A stretch of DNA of 16,170 nt. Origin: Acidimicrobiia bacterium (lineage in GTDB: Bacteria; Actinomycetota; Acidimicrobiia; Acidimicrobiales; Ilumatobacteraceae). A program made the position numbers and the translations under genes. The DNA is taken from the NCBI GenBank assembly GCA_009927565.1, contig RFMT01000246.1, positions 1 to 16,170 on the forward strand. The letters run 5' to 3'. The notes under the pieces were generated by a model. It had not been told where the DNA came from. It saw nothing but the letters and a program-made list of their open reading frames with translations, and made no database searches. Below are positions 14,371-16,170 of the stretch, piece after piece (position 1 is the stretch's first letter; every line of letters starts with the position of its first letter).

Positions 14371-15946
14371 GAGAGTCTCGCGAAAATTTGTCTTTGGTGA
14401 ACGAGTCGACGATGAAAATTATCGCGAGGCTAAACATGACAAGCAGAGTTGCCAAGGCGAATGCTTGAGACTGCAGTGAGTCGCCGGGGCGCGAGAGCAG
14501 GCGAGAGATCATTATCGGCAGAGTTTCAGTGCCACGACGGGCGAGAAAACTGCTTGCGCCAAATTCGCCGACCGAAACGGTCGCAGAAACTGCAGCCGCC
14601 GAGATGGAGGCACGACGAATTATTTTGAAATCGATGTTTAGCCAAGTTTGGCGAGGCGATGCGCCGAGCACACTCGATGCCTGGCGAAGCGAATCAGGAA
14701 TAGCTTCGAGCACGGGCGAGATAATTCGCATAGCAAGTGGCAATGCAACGAGTGTGTGGGCCAAAGGCAACATCAGTTGAGCACCGCGCCAGTCGAATGG
14801 TTGCGTGTCGAAGGTGATGATGATGCCGAGCCCAATTGAAACCGCCGAGATGATGATTGGCAGTGTCGTGAGACCAGAGATGAAGCGAAATTTGTTGTTG
14901 CCATAGGCGATGCTGCAAGCACTGAGCAGACCAAGAAGCGTGGCCAGACTCATTGATGTCACCGCGTACGTCAGAGTTTTTGTAATTGACCGAGTTATTT
15001 CGGGGTTGGAGAAGATTGTGCGCCAGGCAGTTGTCGTGAATCTTGAGTTGGTGTTCATTGACCGAAATGCGATGGCGAGAACAGGGACTATCGAAAATGC
15101 TGTGGCACTTGAAATAATTGCCGTGCAAACGACTCTTTGTTTGCGAGTTCGAAGTGGTATTTGGCGTGTGATTGTTGGTCTGGTTGATTGCTCGTGTTTC
15201 TTGCCGGTTGCTTTTGTTGTTACGACAAAGAGAAATGCGATTATTACCACTTGCAGTGCGCTGAAAATCATTGCACCAGAGACATCGCCAAGTTGCATGG
15301 CACGAAAATATATTTCTGTTTCAAGAGTTGATCGTGATGGCCCACCAAGAACGCGAACTACGCCGTATGAAGTGAAACAAAATGTAAACACGATCAGTGC
15401 CGCATTGGTGATTGCTTTTGCAAGAAGAGGCAAAGTGAGCGTGGTAAACAACTTGAAAGGTGAGGCGCCGAGAGTTCGCGCAGCGTCATCAAGATGCGGA
15501 TGAATTTGTATCCAGCGAGCTGTGATTAGACGTGAGGCAAAACCGAAGTTGAAGTAAACATGAGCCAAGATCAGGGCGAATGACGTGCGATGAAAACTGC
15601 TTGGCAAAATTTGCAGAAAAGCCACACCGACCACGATGCTTGGCAAAATAAACGGCAGGCTGATAAGGCTTGCTGCCAGGCGTTGAGCCTTGAATTTGAA
15701 ATTCGCCGACACGAAGGCGACCGGTACGGCAACAGTTAGTGCGAGTGCGGTGCTCACAAGAGACTGCCAAGTTGTGAACCAGACAACATTGCGAGTTGAT
15801 TCTGTGCGAAGAAGATTTAGCGACTCGAACTGCAACGACGAAACAAAAATGTTTATAACTGGAGCAATGACGAAGACAAAAATTAAAAAAATTGGCGCTA
15901 ATGCGAGCCAATTGATGGTTCGACTGCGGTTATAAATAGTCGCCAT
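14363..15946 (-). CDS. thiP: Thiamine ABC transporter permease ThiP
   Basis: Two fused permease domains, 527 residues (E. coli ThiP is 536), predicted to have about twelve membrane segments. Each half carries an EAA-type coupling loop: DDAARTLGASPFKLFTTLTL (153-172) and LRQASSVLGASPRQTWLNID (420-439). SYGVVRVLGGPSRSTLETEIYF (first half) and EFGASSFLARRGTETLPIMI (461-480, second half) are the typical ThiP sequences after the loops. A hydrophilic linker with several Lys/Arg (about 245-271) separates the halves. The first segment (IFLIFVFVIAPVINIFV) serves as the membrane anchor. It lies five bases after thiB and overlaps thiQ. Confidence 0.84.
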   Translation of the reverse strand: MATIYNRSRTINWLALAPIFLIFVFVIAPVINIFVSSLQFESLNLLRTESTRNVVWFTTWQSLVSTALALTVAVPVAFVSANFKFKAQRLAASLISLPFILPSIVVGVAFLQILPSSFHRTSFALILAHVYFNFGFASRLITARWIQIHPHLDDAARTLGASPFKLFTTLTLPLLAKAITNAALIVFTFCFTSYGVVRVLGGPSRSTLETEIYFRAMQLGDVSGAMIFSALQVVIIAFLFVVTTKATGKKHEQSTRPTITRQIPLRTRKQRVVCTAIISSATAFSIVPVLAIAFRSMNTNSRFTTTAWRTIFSNPEITRSITKTLTYAVTSMSLATLLGLLSACSIAYGNNKFRFISGLTTLPIIISAVSIGLGIIITFDTQPFDWRGAQLMLPLAHTLVALPLAMRIISPVLEAIPDSLRQASSVLGASPRQTWLNIDFKIIRRASISAAAVSATVSVGEFGASSFLARRGTETLPIMISRLLSRPGDSLQSQAFALATLLVMFSLAIIFIVDSFTKDKFSRDSHA

Positions 15947-15951
15947 GCGGA

Positions 15952-16170
15952 TTAACGAAGAACGATGTTGGTGAACTCGTCAAGCCAAAAAAGTAGATTG
16001 CTTGAAATGAGGTTTGGATCGAGTTGTAGTGGCGACTCTGGTCGTAGCGAGTATTTGACAAAGTCGTCTGGCAGTTTGGCATTTGTGTTTGCAGGGTAAA
16101 CAAAGAGCGTGAGCGGCAGGTCTTCTTGAAATTTGATGTCAGTTAAATAGTCGATCAACAGTTGTGCTTC
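15952..16170 (-). CDS. thiB: Thiamine-binding protein ThiB (C-terminal fragment, cut by the window)
   Basis: The last 72 codons of a periplasmic-type binding protein whose 5' part lies beyond the right edge. The frame is open to base 16170 (E-A-Q-L-L-I-D-Y-L). The sequence FQEDLPLTLFVYPANTNAKL, then PDDFVKYSLRPE and LDEFTNIVLR, is close to the C-terminal end of ThiB and related class binding proteins (pattern FQEDIP...FPVNPNAKLP...W...W...VLR). Its stop is five bases before thiP. The signal peptide and the start cannot be seen, and neither can any TPP riboswitch, which would lie outside the window. Confidence 0.8.
   Translation of the reverse strand, partial: EAQLLIDYLTDIKFQEDLPLTLFVYPANTNAKLPDDFVKYSLRPESPLQLDPNLISSNLLFWLDEFTNIVLR

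Noticed and set aside
14910..15503. Long open frame on the plus strand inside thiP
   Set aside because: It is an antisense shadow of a strongly conserved permease, with no recognisable domain or ribosome site.
13738..16170. Ferric iron (Fbp/Afu-type) importer as identity of the minus-strand ABC operon
   Set aside because: The short ATPase, the ThiP-type sequences after the coupling loops and the ThiB-like C-terminus fit thiamine better, though the full binding protein is not visible.
15947..16170. TPP riboswitch for the thi operon
   Set aside because: It would lie upstream of thiB, beyond the right edge. Nothing resembling it is in the window.
1..16170. Mobile elements, CRISPR arrays, tRNA genes, toxin-antitoxin or defence systems
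   Set aside because: No long repeats, integrase or transposase motifs, cloverleaf folds or repeat-spacer pattern were seen. The genes are ordinary transport and metabolism genes.

Overview
The window looks like a stretch of chromosome from an actinobacterium with only moderate GC content. I infer this from three things: a mycothiol-dependent maleylpyruvate-isomerase-family gene, a PAC2-family gene of actinobacterial type, and 11-bp direct-repeat PHO-box-like arrays of the actinobacterial style. An aquatic Acidimicrobiia-like lineage would fit, but the sequence does not prove it. No phage, transposon, CRISPR, tRNA or rRNA signal was seen. The region reads as a dense, intact set of nutrient-uptake genes.

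Layout, left to right. (1) 1-1216: the 3' part of an O-acetylhomoserine/cystathionine gamma-synthase family PLP enzyme (MetY-like), cut by the window edge. (2) 1278-5680: a complete high-affinity phosphate transporter in the order pstC-pstA-pstB-pstS. Arrays of 11-bp PHO-box-like repeats lie before pstC and again before pstS, and a strong bidirectional terminator follows pstS. (3) 5802-6683 (minus): a PAC2-family protein, divergent from (4) 6731-7954 (plus): a class I aspartate-type aminotransferase. (5) 7972-13279 (plus): a cobalamin riboswitch followed by btuF-btuC-btuD (vitamin B12 uptake), a mycothiol-dependent maleylpyruvate isomerase-like gene and a CopC-CopD copper-handling fusion. These genes are packed closely enough to be one transcript. 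(6) 16170-13276 (minus): a thiamine ABC transporter, thiB (partial)-thiP-thiQ, with a GNAT acetyltransferase as its last gene. The stop codons of copCD and the GNAT gene overlap in a TTAA.

How the genes work together. The window carries three ABC importers, for phosphate, cobalamin and thiamine. Two have visible control elements: PHO-box-like repeats for phosphate and a riboswitch for B12. Translational coupling by 4-base stop/start overlaps (GTGA or ATGA) occurs at pstC/pstA, btuC/btuD and the isomerase-like gene/copCD. thiP and thiQ overlap by 8 bases.

Most of this is recognisable biology. The points most worth a second look are: the matched PHO-box arrays; an inserted domain of about 100 residues in PstS together with its lack of a lipobox; the B12-riboswitch leader with possible loop-loop and Shine-Dalgarno pairings; and the apparent inclusion of a mycothiol enzyme and a copper protein in the B12-controlled transcript. 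I did not find a convincing wholly new system.
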